Source: Hormiphora californensis (taxonomy: Eukaryota > Ctenophora > Tentaculata > Cydippida > Pleurobrachiidae). From it: 64,000 nucleotides of DNA. Within the stretch, counting starts at the first letter, position 1. Every line of letters starts with the position of its first letter. The translations under genes and the position numbers were made by a program. This document shows, one piece after another, positions 28,469 through 37,019 of the stretch. The stretch is from contig CM035357.1 of NCBI GenBank assembly GCA_020137815.1, positions 7,675,315 through 7,739,314 of the forward strand, in the 5' to 3' direction. The notes beneath the pieces are model-generated. The model searched no databases, had not been told where the DNA came from, and saw nothing but the letters and a program-made list of their open reading frames with translations.

Positions 28469-29879
28469 TTTAAAAGTTAATTGAACCTCGTGAACAACCC
28501 GTGTAGAGGGTATGTGATGGCCAACGTCACTACTTCGTAATAACTTTGAAAAGCGAAGTAGTAGTGAATTTAAAATGAGGCCACTGGGAGAAACATTTCA
28601 GATACTTGTATATTAGGGAGATAAAACCAAATTTGGGTTCTGAATAGGAAATATATCGACCTGGCGTCAAGTGATTCATTGGCCGTTAATTATCTTTGTC
28701 CTTTGATAAAGTAGCAGACGGAGTAGTACACTCAGATCCTGAAACCATCGATTTTATATTCAATACCAGCTATTGTTACACTGTCATATTTTGTCATTGA
28801 GTCGATAATCTCTTACACACACACCCCGGACACCCCCCAGCCGTGGTTGTAACTTGAGACGGGATCCACGAGGCGAGATTAGGGCCTTTTACACTGATAC
28901 ACGTCACACATAAAGAGGGGCTGGCGACCAAGCCTATTTACCTTTTGAACATAAAGATTCGTTATTTAGGTACAGGATTGCATTTTATCCATTCTTTTTA
29001 CCTGATTTCTTGGCAGGTCCCAGAGCTACCCTGATCGAGGGTCTCTGAGTTATAGGAAATATCAGGGTAGATCGATCTATCTAGAACCTCGTACACTTTC
29101 TCTGATCCTGAGGATTGTGTAAAACTAAACCGTTGGCTACATGGGGAAACCATCTCTCTGTGCCTCGCGGGTTGTAATAAAACAAGGTGCCACCAGTCCA
29201 TTAACCCTGGTACATTGCAAATCTAATTAACTAAGAAATTATGAGTAATTCGGTGAAAGACTTAGAGAGGGTTGGTGAAAGAAAGGGTTGTAATCAAAAG
29301 TATACCTGAGCTGTATGTTCCACTTTGGCATTTTTCGCATTTTGAAAAATCCTTCAAAAACTGGCCTTTTCCACAAGTCATACCTAGAAAGAGGGTTTTG
29401 AAGTTTTCCAGCAGTAAAAAAGAAAATACAGCGCCAATTAGGCTTGCCTGGCTAGACTGTGTTTCGGGCGCCCCGCACCCTACCTTTATAAATGTAAAGG
29501 GAGGGTTAGAACATAACAAAAATTAGGCTAGGATCAACTAAATGGGAAGATACTCACCGCAACTTGATATTTTGGTTGTTGTGGAATTACAATTGGGATC
29601 GTCAGAAACCTGAACCTTATATCTGTCCATCGCATCTTCAGTGCATTCAGTGTAGAATGTTTGCTGGGGGGGGGGGGGTGAAATGGAAAGGTTAATCAAT
29701 AATTGAAATAATAAACTCAGATTAATAAATAATTAAATTGGAAACTGACTTATCTAACTTACATATGTACATAGGTTGGAAGGTATATCGGGTGTGTCGA
29801 TTCGAGCTGGTTTATCATCGACACCCTGACCCAATACACGAGCAGAGTGAAGCAGCAACAATAGTAGTGTTACTATCAT
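9206..29879 (-). CDS. ELAPOR1: ELAPOR (EIG121/KIAA1324)-like type I membrane receptor, ~20 exons
   Basis: ELAPOR proteins are endosome/lysosome-associated type I membrane proteins with Cys-rich and mannose-6-phosphate-receptor-like ectodomains, linked to autophagy. Exons seen on the minus strand: 29763-29879 (signal peptide MIVTLLLLLLHSARVLG), 29558-29663, 29306-29383 (TCGKGQFLKDFSKCEKCQSG), 29002-29206, ~27967-28240 (SGNVTVNFLFTDPRVEL), ~27605-27682, 27357-27480, ~26372-26610 (CTPCPPGSISTHPGSPSC), ~25350-25650, ~14295-14420 (VWWDNIPKDW), ~14000-14105, ~13510-13775, ~13240-13385, ~12870-13046, 12635-12733, 12321-12491, ~10867-10955, 10597-10674, 10249-10398 (transmembrane helix VYVISGGVTVVLLLLSMCVL) and 9206-9379 (acidic cytoplasmic tail, stop at 9206). 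Exon order matches the family from start to end. Some junctions are not resolved in phase by eye. The central intron is ~11 kb and hosts other genes and transposons. Confidence 0.85.
9380..10146. repeat. G-rich minisatellite in last ELAPOR intron
   Basis: Around 17 tandem units of ~45 bases built on GAGGGGTGGAGAGAAGGGGT followed by TACAAGAGGGGACATAGTGG, with shorter variant units containing GAACAGAGAGCTAACG. The array fills almost the whole intron between the transmembrane exon and the tail exon. Its strong purine bias on the + strand means pyrimidine bias in the transcript. Confidence 0.95.
11182..11339. mobile_element. Short MITE with 20-base terminal inverted repeats
   Basis: Left end TTTCTATCTTGTCGGGAAG and right end CTTCCCGACAAGATAGAAA are exact inverses, followed inward by (C/G)ATCGCCCCC-type sequence on both sides. 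There is no ORF. It lies in an ELAPOR intron. Confidence 0.75.
11400..11600. repeat. GCCGAGCCTGCGAGGC-type short interspersed repeats
   Basis: Several small hairpins of the form GAGCCTGCGAGGC or GAGGCCGAAGGCCGAG are spaced through this segment, each beside a short target-like word. They resemble hairpin-rich MITE interiors. No gene is seen. Confidence 0.6.
11666..12072. repeat. Large GA/CT inverted repeat
   Basis: Left arm 11666-11772 runs AACTGAGTGAAAGAGATAAAG, then ATTGAGTGAGAG and a long GA run. The right arm, ending at 12072, is its inverse (CT run, CTCACTTAATCTTTATCTC, then GTTCACTCAGTTT). The loop (11773-11939) contains CACGTGATCGTCACGTGA, itself palindromic. It could extrude a long hairpin. 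Confidence 0.8.
14420..14750. repeat. ~60-base minisatellite beside an ELAPOR exon
   Basis: Five or so units of GGGGACCTGCAAGGGGTGGC followed by AGGGGGTGATACTGG and GAAGTGGGACCTGT. The array is open in several frames, giving long Pro-rich translations on the minus strand that I treat as artefacts. Confidence 0.9.
15074..15187 (+). repeat. Inverted copy of the GPCR 3' coding end
   Basis: These bases repeat, in opposite orientation, the segment at about 15970-16086 that encodes the last ~25 codons of the GPCR plus the adjoining hairpin (GATGTGCTGTCGCACCG... CGGTGCGACAGCACATC). The two copies flank a ~780-base segment. Confidence 0.8.
15188..15969. other. Spacer between inverted copies; contains a MITE at ~15676-15877
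   Basis: AAACTATGAACGTTTGTTAG at 15676 is inverted at the right end (ACAAACGTTCATAGTT, ~15860-15877), and the interior is hairpin-rich (GGCGATTAAACTCCAGTTGGC). The rest has CT-rich runs. No exon recognised. Confidence 0.6.
16007..17023 (-). CDS. Class A-like seven-transmembrane receptor, single exon
   Basis: Start taken at the ATG at 17023 (MNGTTEIYG), giving 338 aa with an N-glycosylation site (NGT) before TM1. Seven hydrophobic segments are visible. Rhodopsin-family marks are TM1 GNGLVLY, TM2 NLALADILY, the pre-TM3 RRWVMGPVYC cysteine paired with a second-loop cysteine (ARCILNDF), TM6 SWGPYLVYTF (CWxP position) and TM7 NAFGNPFLYTL (NPxxY). The E/DRY motif at the end of TM3 is replaced by SAYRL. 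The ligand cannot be inferred. The gene is intronless and lies inside an ELAPOR intron on the same strand. Its last ~24 codons (from TTKRCAVAP) lie within an inverted-repeat element, so the C-tail is probably element-derived. Confidence 0.85.
   Translation of the reverse strand: MNGTTEIYGSPAQSIPLAIYSFIAAFFGLTGNGLVLYSSIRYDAIQMDEVSVEFLRNLALADILYTVCVSLPQFVTFASRRWVMGPVYCIIQGEIGLILGSVNTLTVFAISAYRLKVVISPFHHISLRTARILIGFIWLLALTPIAVVEVYQLEITFVPYIARCILNDFYQHDDARFFMILIVVIVFLPLFGIIATNFVLLGVALRLTSSRNNGPSRGINFKAILVILALSGLFMASWGPYLVYTFVMLKIDKVPHHFVLAAFHLLLLNAFGNPFLYTLTNKRFGRYVYSLLCGMLRKWRMTCPKVVEAVPSVIEATTKRCAVAPYHCCHGDERGFTG
17100..17870. other. Upstream region of the GPCR, nothing recognised
   Basis: Presumed 5' flank of the GPCR and ELAPOR intron. 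A homopolymer-rich AT stretch lies at 17560-17600. No exon seen. Confidence 0.45.
17930..18440. repeat. Degenerate ~140-base tandem repeat
   Basis: The phrase AGTTATGACTGTCTTAA followed by AAGACGATTTCAAAAAC recurs about four times (near 17953, 18110, 18250 and 18390), with variable spacers. A pair of related phrases (GACNNCCTTCCCGTNGT.CTACGA) also recurs at ~17657 and ~17992. No ORF. Confidence 0.75.
18601..19036. mobile_element. Tc1/mariner-type MITE, 436 bases, TA target site
   Basis: The left ~125 bases starting CTAGATCCAAAAACCAAACA are the exact-looking inverse of the right end, which finishes GTTTGGTTTTTGGATCTAG. A TA dinucleotide flanks each side (18599-18600 and 19037-19038). There is no transposase ORF. 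Confidence 0.85.
19138..19275. repeat. 13-base tandem repeat
   Basis: About ten units of TCTCTATCCTCCC or TCTCTATCATCCC. Open in several frames but not coding. Confidence 0.95.
19370..20040 (+). CDS. Small secreted fucolectin-like (galactose-binding fold) protein, with a frame break
   Basis: Exon 1 (19370-19427) encodes a hydrophobic leader MFYLLICGPIGNLAIGALL. A consensus GTAAGT donor and a CAG/TAG-type acceptor at 19545 join it in frame to exon 2. Exon 2 reads LSTGQISPIKVSTVSK, then HMDLDGLYHIHRVTIYY, then, after a change of frame near 19828, KLCGTLQISSGLTQRDQIY, GDAVRLHKASG and the stop at 20038-20040. The pattern (ligand-type entry, 'VDL...Y.I..V.IY', then CGTL and the C-terminal 'GD.V.L.K..G' strand) fits F5/8-C/fucolectin-like carbohydrate-binding domains of animal secreted lectins. 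The frame change removes the last third, so this is either an assembly indel or a pseudogene. It is nested, antisense, in the ELAPOR intron. Confidence 0.55.
20113..23470 (-). mobile_element. 5'-truncated non-LTR retrotransposon (RT ORF), split by a foldback insertion
   Basis: On the minus strand, the part at 23009-23458 (coiled, basic region ending RKAKWFSH) continues after the insertion at 20113-21736 (FQLLLGTEP onward). The RT motifs are visible: GNYRGISLTSIVAKTLNRML, NGFREERSTVSHI, LDFVKAFDSINR, GVLQGDTLAPYLF and DFADDVALL (catalytic FADD). The C-terminal domain carries LYGCESWTLT and GRPKQTFVDV. No APE endonuclease domain is present upstream of 23470, as expected for 5' truncation. The clade looks RTE/CR1-like but I cannot fix it. 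Apart from the insertion the ORF is open, suggesting a fairly recent copy. Confidence 0.85.
21737..23077. mobile_element. 1341-base near-perfect palindromic foldback element, CAC...GTG ends, 4-base target duplication
   Basis: The element is symmetric about ~22407; each half (~660 bases) is the inverse of the other, with only a short centre. It starts CACGGCGTGCCTGG and ends CCAGGCACGCCGTG. A direct GCTG at 21733-21736 and 23078-23081 is a 4-base target-site duplication, and removing the element plus one GCTG restores the LINE reading frame exactly. CAC termini with a 2-4-base duplication suggest the CMC (CACTA/Mirage/Chapaev) superfamily. No transposase; each arm holds only a short mirror-image ORF. 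Confidence 0.85.
23604..24060. mobile_element. Probable MITE (TATAGACCCCGCTGG ends)
   Basis: CTATAGACCCCGCTGGC near 23607 is inverted at ~24045 (GCCAGCGGGGTCTATAG). The interior has no convincing ORF. Boundaries are approximate. Confidence 0.55.
24190..24625. mobile_element. ~430-base hairpin element
   Basis: An inverted repeat centred near 24405. Inner arms are built of AAAAGTTAATAAAAGTT words and ATGCGCGG(C/A)ACCCTGAAAA; outer arms contain ATAGTTAATAAAAG/CTATCGGCCCGTACGG and AGAGAATCA/TGATTCTCT. Arm divergence is higher towards the ends. No ORF. Confidence 0.75.
24660..25300. other. AT-rich intronic DNA, nothing recognised
   Basis: Part of the large ELAPOR intron. TTAATTAACG words recur at 24711, 24725 and near 25290-25315, perhaps the margins of another degenerate inverted element (ACCTTATTACCGCTATATAAC is mirrored by GTTATATATCGGTAATAAGGT at 25320). 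Confidence 0.5.
25709..26288. mobile_element. 580-base MULE-like MITE, copy 1, 9-base target duplication
   Basis: Terminal inverted repeats are GGTGTGCGGACTCTAGTGCT and its inverse AGCACTAGAGTCCGCCCACC. The direct flank GTCTGGCGG at 25700-25708 and 26289-26297 is a perfect 9-base target duplication, typical of Mutator-like transposition. The interior contains ~12 copies of GGACTCTATATCTAAA-type words in both orientations, and a TTAGGG-like run near 26015-26060. No ORF. Confidence 0.9.
26733..27312. mobile_element. 580-base MULE-like MITE, copy 2, inverted, 9-base target duplication
   Basis: The same element as the copy at 25709, in opposite orientation and of equal length, with only scattered differences. 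The direct flank AATTCATCA occurs at 26724-26732 and 27313-27321. The ELAPOR exon at ~26372-26610 lies between the two copies. Confidence 0.9.
28413..28466. repeat. (GA)n microsatellite
   Basis: About 27 GA units in an ELAPOR intron. Confidence 0.97.
28470..28995. other. ELAPOR intron, nothing recognised
   Basis: No exon, hairpin or repeat array is evident. A short inverted phrase (CGTCACTACTTCGTAATA / AAGCGAAGTAGTAGTGA) lies at 28525-28565. Confidence 0.5.
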
Positions 29880-29884
29880 CACTA

Positions 29885-31085
29885 ATGTAGTTGTTGAGTA
29901 AGGGGTTACAAGGAGGACCTAAGTGTGAAAATTGTTTGTAATCGGTAAACAATTCAACAAATTAGACATCGTCGTCACCAATGACCAAGTGCAGGGGTGG
30001 ATCTACCGGCGGGGTGTGGTGAAATGGGGGTCCACACTGCACACCCCTGACCCCACTTCCCTGAAAACGACACCTCTGTCCGCACTTGTTGAGAATTGCA
30101 GTTTGCACTCCACTTTATTAGCAAAAAATGCCTGAAAACTCCTAAAAGTATCTCGGCAAGCATTTCATTCTTTTGTTTCTGAAAAATCAAATCAATTTAC
30201 AATCATACTACTTACTAAGCAAATTGTGTGACACATGTCACCTAGCAACTACACTTGCACGTGCAATTATTAGAGGGACTTGGAGATCTCTCTCCCGGTT
30301 GCAGTTGGGTACCAAGGGGAAATTCAATTCTGCACGTGCATTCTTTTACTTCTGTCCTGATGTCTAGCTCTTCCACCCTAAGCGCTATTCAGCAACGTTT
30401 ATCTAGGTCTGCAGCTGTGAACTGCTGCTGTCAGGGAGCAGGCTAGAGAATATGACAGATTACGCCAACGTGTTCAAGCGAGCTAATCAACGACTACTGA
30501 TAGCTTTACCCAACGTCGCCCAACGGCGATTACTCAAGTCGAATATAGAAATCTCCGAATCGGCTACATAGCGGCCAAGTTTTCACGTGATGAGTTTCTG
30601 GAACAGTATTGCACCTCCCTTGATCTCTTAAATTCGCACCTTGACATTGTCAGGAAGCCCAGAGCGTACACCAACATGGGTAGGGACGAATGGTGCAGGT
30701 GATGTCAGCGTTCCCTAATCCAGCTACCATTTCCCCGAAATTCGCCCGTAGGGCGAACGGGCCTACTAGTTGTTTCTATTGAAATAGAAGAACACTCCAA
30801 TGGTTATACTTCAATCGATAAGTTAATCTCACTCTAATGTTTGACTTTTCATATGCTAATCACTTTAGTCTTTAATGAATTCACTTTCAGACCACTTAAT
30901 AATTCGCTGATCACAGTGTGCTAAAGTCGATTTTTTATTTAAGCGACAGGCCGCCGCGCATTAAAATGCAGCGCTTGAAATCGATTTCCGGTTCCTGATA
31001 AGCTAGCGACTTTTTCTTGATGCCATTGGAAAGATAAAATTTTTATCTTTCCAACGCAACCAGGATCAAGTCTTTGGCATACGTT
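29885..31085. other. Region upstream of ELAPOR; possible fragment of an old element
   Basis: Contains the presumed ELAPOR 5' flank. From about 30550 to 30700 the + strand is open and reads AAKFSRDEFLEQYCTSLDLL with NSHLDIVRKPRAYTNMG. It has no start or splice support and I do not recognise the family, so I call it a possible transposon remnant. Near 31000-31130 the dispersed-repeat family of the next region begins. Confidence 0.4.
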
Positions 31086-31086
31086 G

Positions 31087-31810
31087 CAGGCCCCTTATAA
31101 TATAGATATAAGGGGCCTGGAGGGAATACCGCGCTAGGGGGGAATACATAATCAATCATATCTCCGGTTCCAGATAAGGTACAGAAATCGTTTTGGTAGC
31201 GTTGGAAAGAGGAAGATAACAGCTTTCAAATGCAACCGGTTTCAGGTCTCTATCTTATCAGGAACAGGAGATATGAACCAAACTCCGCAAAATCGAGTGC
31301 GGTAAAATCAAAATTTGAATGAAATTTAAAAAAAGGTGTCCCTGCAAGAATCTGTGACGTCACTTTTTGAAAACAACCCATCTTTCAAAGGCTATTGCTC
31401 AGCCTCCTTAAGTCCAATTAACTTCTCTCAAAAACAGCAAGGTAGATAATCGTCAGATCTATACTCCATTTTTTTTCAACTGTTCACCCCCCAAAGTCGT
31501 GCGCGGAATTGTTTTGCGTGTCTATCACATGTTAACGTGTAGCGCGCGCAGCGTAAATTAAAATATCGCACGCGCACGAGTTGGAGGGTGAACAGTTGAA
31601 TAAAAATGGACTTTAACAACTGGTGAAAGAATCAAGTCAAACGGACTTCAGGAGCCAAAGTTATAAGCACCGCCGTTTTTTCGACCGCAAAGTTATCTTC
31701 GACCCAGCCGGGATCGGGCCAAACGCGCGCGCGGCATTCCCTCCAGTCCCCTCGTTGCGGGGGTGCGCGCATGAGGGGGCTGCAGCGCATTCCAAATCAA
31801 GTCTTTAAAG
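31087..31810 (+). repeat. Dispersed repeat family R1, copy 1
   Basis: Starts AAGGGGCCTGGAGGGAATAC and contains ACATAATCAATCATA.CTCCGG, CCAAACTCCGCAAAATCGAG, GAATCTGTGACGTCAC and CAAGTCAAACGGACTTCAGG in this order, ending in GGGGGCTGCAGCGCATTCCA. Two further copies lie at ~34790-35350 (+) and ~46365-46920 (-). This copy is interrupted by a 145-base MITE at ~31470. No significant ORF. It resembles a non-autonomous SINE- or LTR-like unit of unknown type. Confidence 0.75.
31470..31612. mobile_element. 145-base MITE (TCCATTTTTTTTCAACTGTT ends), copy 1
   Basis: Ends CCATTTTTTTTCAACTGTTC and GAACAGTTGAATAAAAATGG are inverted. The interior is GCGCGCGCAGCGTAAATTAA-type. It interrupts repeat R1. Related copies lie at ~32427-32574 and ~47190-47342. 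Confidence 0.8.
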
Positions 31811-32006
31811 TCCATTTTAATTAATTTATCCTGTTTTTTTCATTTTTACAAACATCCTAAATGGAAAGGGTGGCTTTCACATCGGTAAGCGGTAAATGTT
31901 AGGCCCTAACTTGGTATAGGGCGTTCTGGTACATTTAATATGGTAAACCTCAACCCAACCCAATCGACAACCGGCCTAACAGAGGTCAGGGACATACAAA
32001 AGATAG

Positions 32007-32183
<177 letters not shown>

Positions 32184-32426
32184 GGTCATTGGTCAAGCAC
32201 GAGATCAAGCACGAGGTCGAGCACGAGGTCGAGCACAAGGTCAGCACAAGGTCTGGACACGGTCGTGGAGAAGGTCTGCGATGAAATGAACAGATTCCAG
32301 ACATTTTAATCTATTTTTCAAACTCGCGCGGCTCATCAATGTGACTTACCTGATTTTGATTTGCGCGTGACTGTGCACTACCTGTGTTCTCGACCTGTGC
32401 ACTACCTGAACATTTCCGAGTATGCT

Positions 32427-32574
32427 CATTCAACTGTTCACCCCTCAACTCGTGCGTGTGCGATATTTTAATTTACGCTGCGCGCGCTACACGTTAACAT
32501 GTGATAAACGCGCAAAACAATTCCGCGCACGACTTTGGGGGGTGAACAGTTGAAAAAAAATGGAGTATATCTTA
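32427..32574. mobile_element. 145-base MITE, copy 2 (inverted)
   Basis: The inverse of the copy at 31470: begins TCAACTGTTCACCCCTCAAC and ends GGTGAACAGTTGAAAAAAAATGG. Confidence 0.8.
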
Positions 32575-32739
32575 TCAGGAACCTGAGATATGACCAATTA
32601 ACCAATTGAGTGCACGGCGGCCTGTCGCTTAAATAAAAAATTCGAATTTAAGTGGGGTGAGATACTAAATTGAGGGGGTACCGGGTAAACACTAAACATT
32701 TCAAAAAAGGACTTTGGCATACGTTGCAGGCCCCTTATC

Positions 32740-33575
32740 TATATTATAAAGTACAAATGAACGTCGTGAGGAGGAGTATGTCCTATCATCACGTGCAAAT
32801 AGAGGGGGTTGCCCTGGGAGGTGGCTTGGGAGGGGTATTGGAGGTTTTGGGGGATACTGCACGTGCATGTTATTGGTTGTTTGTTGCGTGTTCCTGTGTG
32901 GTGTTTTGGGATCTCTGCTGGAGCCGCCATGATTGCCAAAGCCTTTCTACCTACGTACCCTGTTGATTCTCTACACAGCTACAATTCTACGGATGTTTAT
33001 CACCTGATTCTACATGTTATTCAGCGGGATTTCCCTTGATGTTTATCACCAGCGCTTTACAAGTGAGGGGGGGGGGCATAGAGACGGGTGGGGGGGGGGC
33101 TGTTGTAGGATCTCAATGGGCTTTCTAGTCCTTATTATAATAAGCAAATGAACGTCGTGATGATGGTGACCTATCCACACGTGCAAATAGAGGGGGTTGC
33201 CAAGGAGGTGGCTTTGGATGGGTATGGGAGGGGGATACTGCACGTGCATGTTGTTTGTTGTTTATTGCGTGTTCCTGTGTGGTGTTTCGTGGTGTTTTGG
33301 GATCTACTGCTGGGGCCGCCATGATTGCCAAAGCCTTTCTACCTACGTACCCCGTTGATTCTCTACACAGCTACAATTCTACGGATCATTATCACCTGAT
33401 TCTACATGTCAATCGGCGGGATTTCCCTTGATGTTTATCACCAGCGCTCTACCACTCTACCAACCTCCGCATTCTTTACCCCGACATGGAGAGATGAAGA
33501 GTAAGAGGGGGGGGAGAGAGACATAGAGACGGGTGGGGGGGGGGCTGTTGTAGGACTTGACAATGGGCTTTCTAG
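32740..33575. repeat. Two tandem ~400-base units
   Basis: CAAATGAACGTCGTGA(G/T)GA(G/T)G, then CACGTGCAAATAGAGGGGGT and CCTTTCTACCTACGTACCC occur at ~32753 and again at ~33146, in the same order to AGCGCTTTAC/AGCGCTCTAC. G-rich runs (GGGTGGGGGGGG) end both units. No ORF. Confidence 0.8.
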
Positions 33576-33585
33576 TAATATAATA

Positions 33586-34788
33586 CAGGGTGTCCCACTG
33601 TCTTTGCATCACCTGTGATTTTGGGTCATGACCGGGCTCCATTAAACTAACCAAAACTCATCGAAAAATTGGTCAAAATGGTTCTAACAAAAACCAGTGT
33701 TCTAGAGAATTGTCTGGCGAACATTTTGGTGGCAAGATTGACGTTCCAAGTCTTACCAATCGTCAGATATATCGTCGTAAAGTCAAAAATACATGTTCAT
33801 GAAATCCGACCGGGGTTCACGTTTTGAAAAATTCACAAATGCAAAGTTGCTCGGATCACATTGCATCCCTCATAAGAGTTGTAGGAAATTGTCTGGCGGT
33901 GATTTTGGTACCCGGGTTTTTATCCTAGCTCAATGTTTAGAGTGTCTTATGACTGTCTAAAGACGAAATTCAACCAGCATTTTTGAGGGGATCACGTGTC
34001 ATCAACAAATGGGTAAAATGAATTGAAATTTACAAGAGCTTCATTGGAATCGTCTAAGGTTCATTTTGATACCATGATTTTTTCCATAGCTCTATGTTTT
34101 AGTTGCGTTATGACTGTAGGAACATGAAAATTGTTCTATGCTGAGTCTTAGTTGGTATCGGCTCACAACCCCTAATTAGGTGGCTCGGTGTCGTGTGTAA
34201 TCCCATGATAATCAGCACATATCGTCTCAATTTCATCTAGACACTTGACAGGGTTGTTATGACGATTTGGCAAGGCCCCTGTTAATGTGTAGGATACGCA
34301 AGTGGTCTATCTCAACCCTATCATGCACTAACATGTTATTCAAGCAGCAATGAGCTTCATAACAGGGCAAAATGCAATGCGATACCTAAGACCAATTTTG
34401 GAAAAACTCCAGTTCTGACAGTCATAAGACACTCTAAACATTGAGCTAGGACAAAAACCCGGGTACCAAAATCACCGCCAGACAATTTCCTACAACTCTT
34501 ATGAGGGATGCAATGTGATCCGAGCAACTTTGCATTTGTGAATTTTTCAAAACGTGAACCCCGGTCGGATTTCATGAACATGTATTTTTGACTTTACGAC
34601 GATATATCTGACGATTGGTAAGACTTGGAACGTCAATCTTGCCACCAAAATGTTCGCCAGACAATTCTCTAGAACACTGGTTTTTGTTAGAACCATTTTG
34701 ACCAATTTTTCGATGAGTTTTGGTTAGTTTAATGGAGCCCGGTCATGACCCAAAATCACAGGTGATGCAAAGACAGTGGGACACCCTG
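33586..34788. mobile_element. 1203-base mariner-type foldback element, TA target site
   Basis: Starts CAGGGTGTCCCACTGTCTTT and ends with its inverse AAAGACAGTGGGACACCCTG, flanked by TA on both sides (33584-33585, 34789-34790). The terminal inverted repeats extend ~400 bases each, and only the middle ~350 bases are unpaired. No transposase ORF is present; the small mirror ORFs are by-products. Confidence 0.9.
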
Positions 34789-34789
34789 T

Positions 34790-35350
34790 ATAAGGGGCCT
34801 GGAGGGAATACCGCGCTAGGGGGGAATACATAATCAATCATACCTCCGGTTCCAGATAAGGTACAGAAATCGTTTTGGTAGCGTTGGAAACAGGAAGATA
34901 ACAGCTTTCAAATGCAACCGGTTTCAGGTCTCTATCTTATCAGGAACAGGAGATATGAACCAAACTCCGCAAAATCGAGTGCGGTAAAATAAAAAAATTC
35001 GAGATTTTAATTCAAATTTGAAACAAAGTGTCCCTGCAAGAATCTGTGACGTCACTTTTTGAAAACAACCCATCTTTGAACGGTTATTGCTCAGCCTCCT
35101 GAAGTCCAATTTACTTCTCTCAAAAACAGCAAGGTAGATAATTGTCAGATCTAACAGCTAGTGAAAGAATCAAGTCAAACGGACTTCAGGGGCCAAAGTT
35201 ATAAGCACCGCCGTTTTTTCGCTCGCAAAGTTATCTTCGACCCAGCCGGGCCCGTCCTGAGCTCAGGCCAAACGCGCGCGCGGCATTCCCTTCAGTCCCC
35301 TCGTTGCGGGGGTGCGCGAATGAGGGGGCTGCAGCGCATTCCAAAAAAGG
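34790..35350 (+). repeat. Dispersed repeat family R1, copy 2
   Basis: Begins AAGGGGCCTGGAGGGAATAC directly after the foldback element and matches copy 1 through GGGGGCTGCAGCGCATTCCA. It lacks the 145-base MITE found in copy 1. Confidence 0.8.
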
Positions 35351-37000
35351 ACTTTAAAATTTCGAAAAATCAAAAAAGGACTTAAAAATTTCCAAAAAAG
35401 GACTTTAAAATTTCAAAAACTTTTAAAATTTCAATTTTCAATCGCGCGCAATGATACGCGCAAAACTGATCACGCGCACATTGTTTTTCGATTTGGGCAC
35501 TTGTCGCCAAATACTTCGAAAGAGAGACAGTCTCCCGGGCAATTCGGGAAGATCTACGGGGACTTGTACGTTCCGAAAACCGCCTGTCTGGGCGTCTGGC
35601 GGTACCAAGCTGATCTGAGCGTGATAGGATACTATAGGTAGCATTTTGTTTGGCCACATTGATGCCTGAGTGAGATCGAGGTCGCGCAGCGACCGAGATC
35701 GATCTCACATCTAGGCCTCCGGCGCGTTATTGATTTTAGAGCAAACTTTTTCAAAGACCTGGCTGCAAGGAACTACTGAACCGATTTGCATCTCGTTTGT
35801 TGCTCCTGGCAGACAATTGTCTCTAGTTTCACGGAAAATACCCGCGAGTATCAGCATTTGAGGAATAGTGGGTCAAAATTGACGCTAAACATGAGCAATT
35901 CTTTAAAGACCTGGCTGCAAGCTCCTACTCGGTCCTGGGACAATCTGCGGGTACTGGGGGAATCGTAATGGCCTTGTGAGTATGGGAAAATACCCGCCGA
36001 TTCATCACGATGCGAAATGAGGCCATAATTGACCTTTGAGTAGTGCTAGGTCAGCTAAAAAGGTCTCCAAAAACGGTCTATCACGCGCGATCTGCTGAAA
36101 ACGTGCTTTATATCGCGCGCACGTGAGTTCTTGCTCTCAACGGGCCGGGATCCTATTATTCGCGGAGCGAGAATAGGATGCGATGGATCCAAGCATTTTG
36201 TATTATCATCCCAATTTTATTTTTATGTACAGTGCAGTTTACTCAAGGATCCCGGAACACCTGTGTCCTGAACCATGAAATGAATGCTTGATGTGGCCTT
36301 TGCTCAAATCAGACATTGAATCTCATTTTTTTTCGAGTACAAATTCATACGACAAATTGGTTGGAAAATTGGAAAACAATTATTTTTTACCTACTACAGT
36401 TTACACATTCAAAAACCTCCGCCAGTAATTCGTAGTTGACTATTAGTAGAGCTAAATACAGACAATGATTGAGTAAGGGGTTTGGTATAGATGAATGATC
36501 GAGTAGAATCATGTTTAATTCTGAAACTACCCAGGTACTTTTTGTAAGTTAGTACCTGAGGCCTGATGGTTACATACAGTACTTGAACTTTCCCGGCGTG
36601 TACAATAATACAAACTATCTCTCACTCGCCCCCATCCCTAACTAAACGTAGCGCGCGCGATAACATGACACTGAGAGAGACAGCGCAGGAGGATAGAAGA
36701 AAGAGGGGATATCATACCCAAAGGGTGATTCAACTCATATTTGTACACGGTCTGCACTGCATCACCTTACAGCTGCATGAAACTGAAACTCAACGCAACA
36801 ACTCACTTTGTTCACTCAACAACTAGATTTTACAAACAATTCACAGTTTATCTTTTCGCATTTCTAATTCTTTACACTTTAAAATGTTATATTATATCAA
36901 AATCGTGTTTTGTTCAAACCCTTTTTCGAACAAGGCAATCAAAATCCCATGTTAAATTTTTATATTTGTTAAACTTTTATATTTACTCTACAACCGCCCA
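35351..37000. other. Intergenic region, nothing firmly recognised
   Basis: Contains an A-rich direct repeat (CAAAAAAGGACTTTAAAATT, three times near 35340-35410), a duplicated phrase CAAAGACCTGGCTGCAAG (35753, 35903), and CpG-rich GCGCGCG islands. No exon or RNA gene is seen. Confidence 0.5.
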
Positions 37001-37019
37001 TCCTATCACAGTTTGTAAG

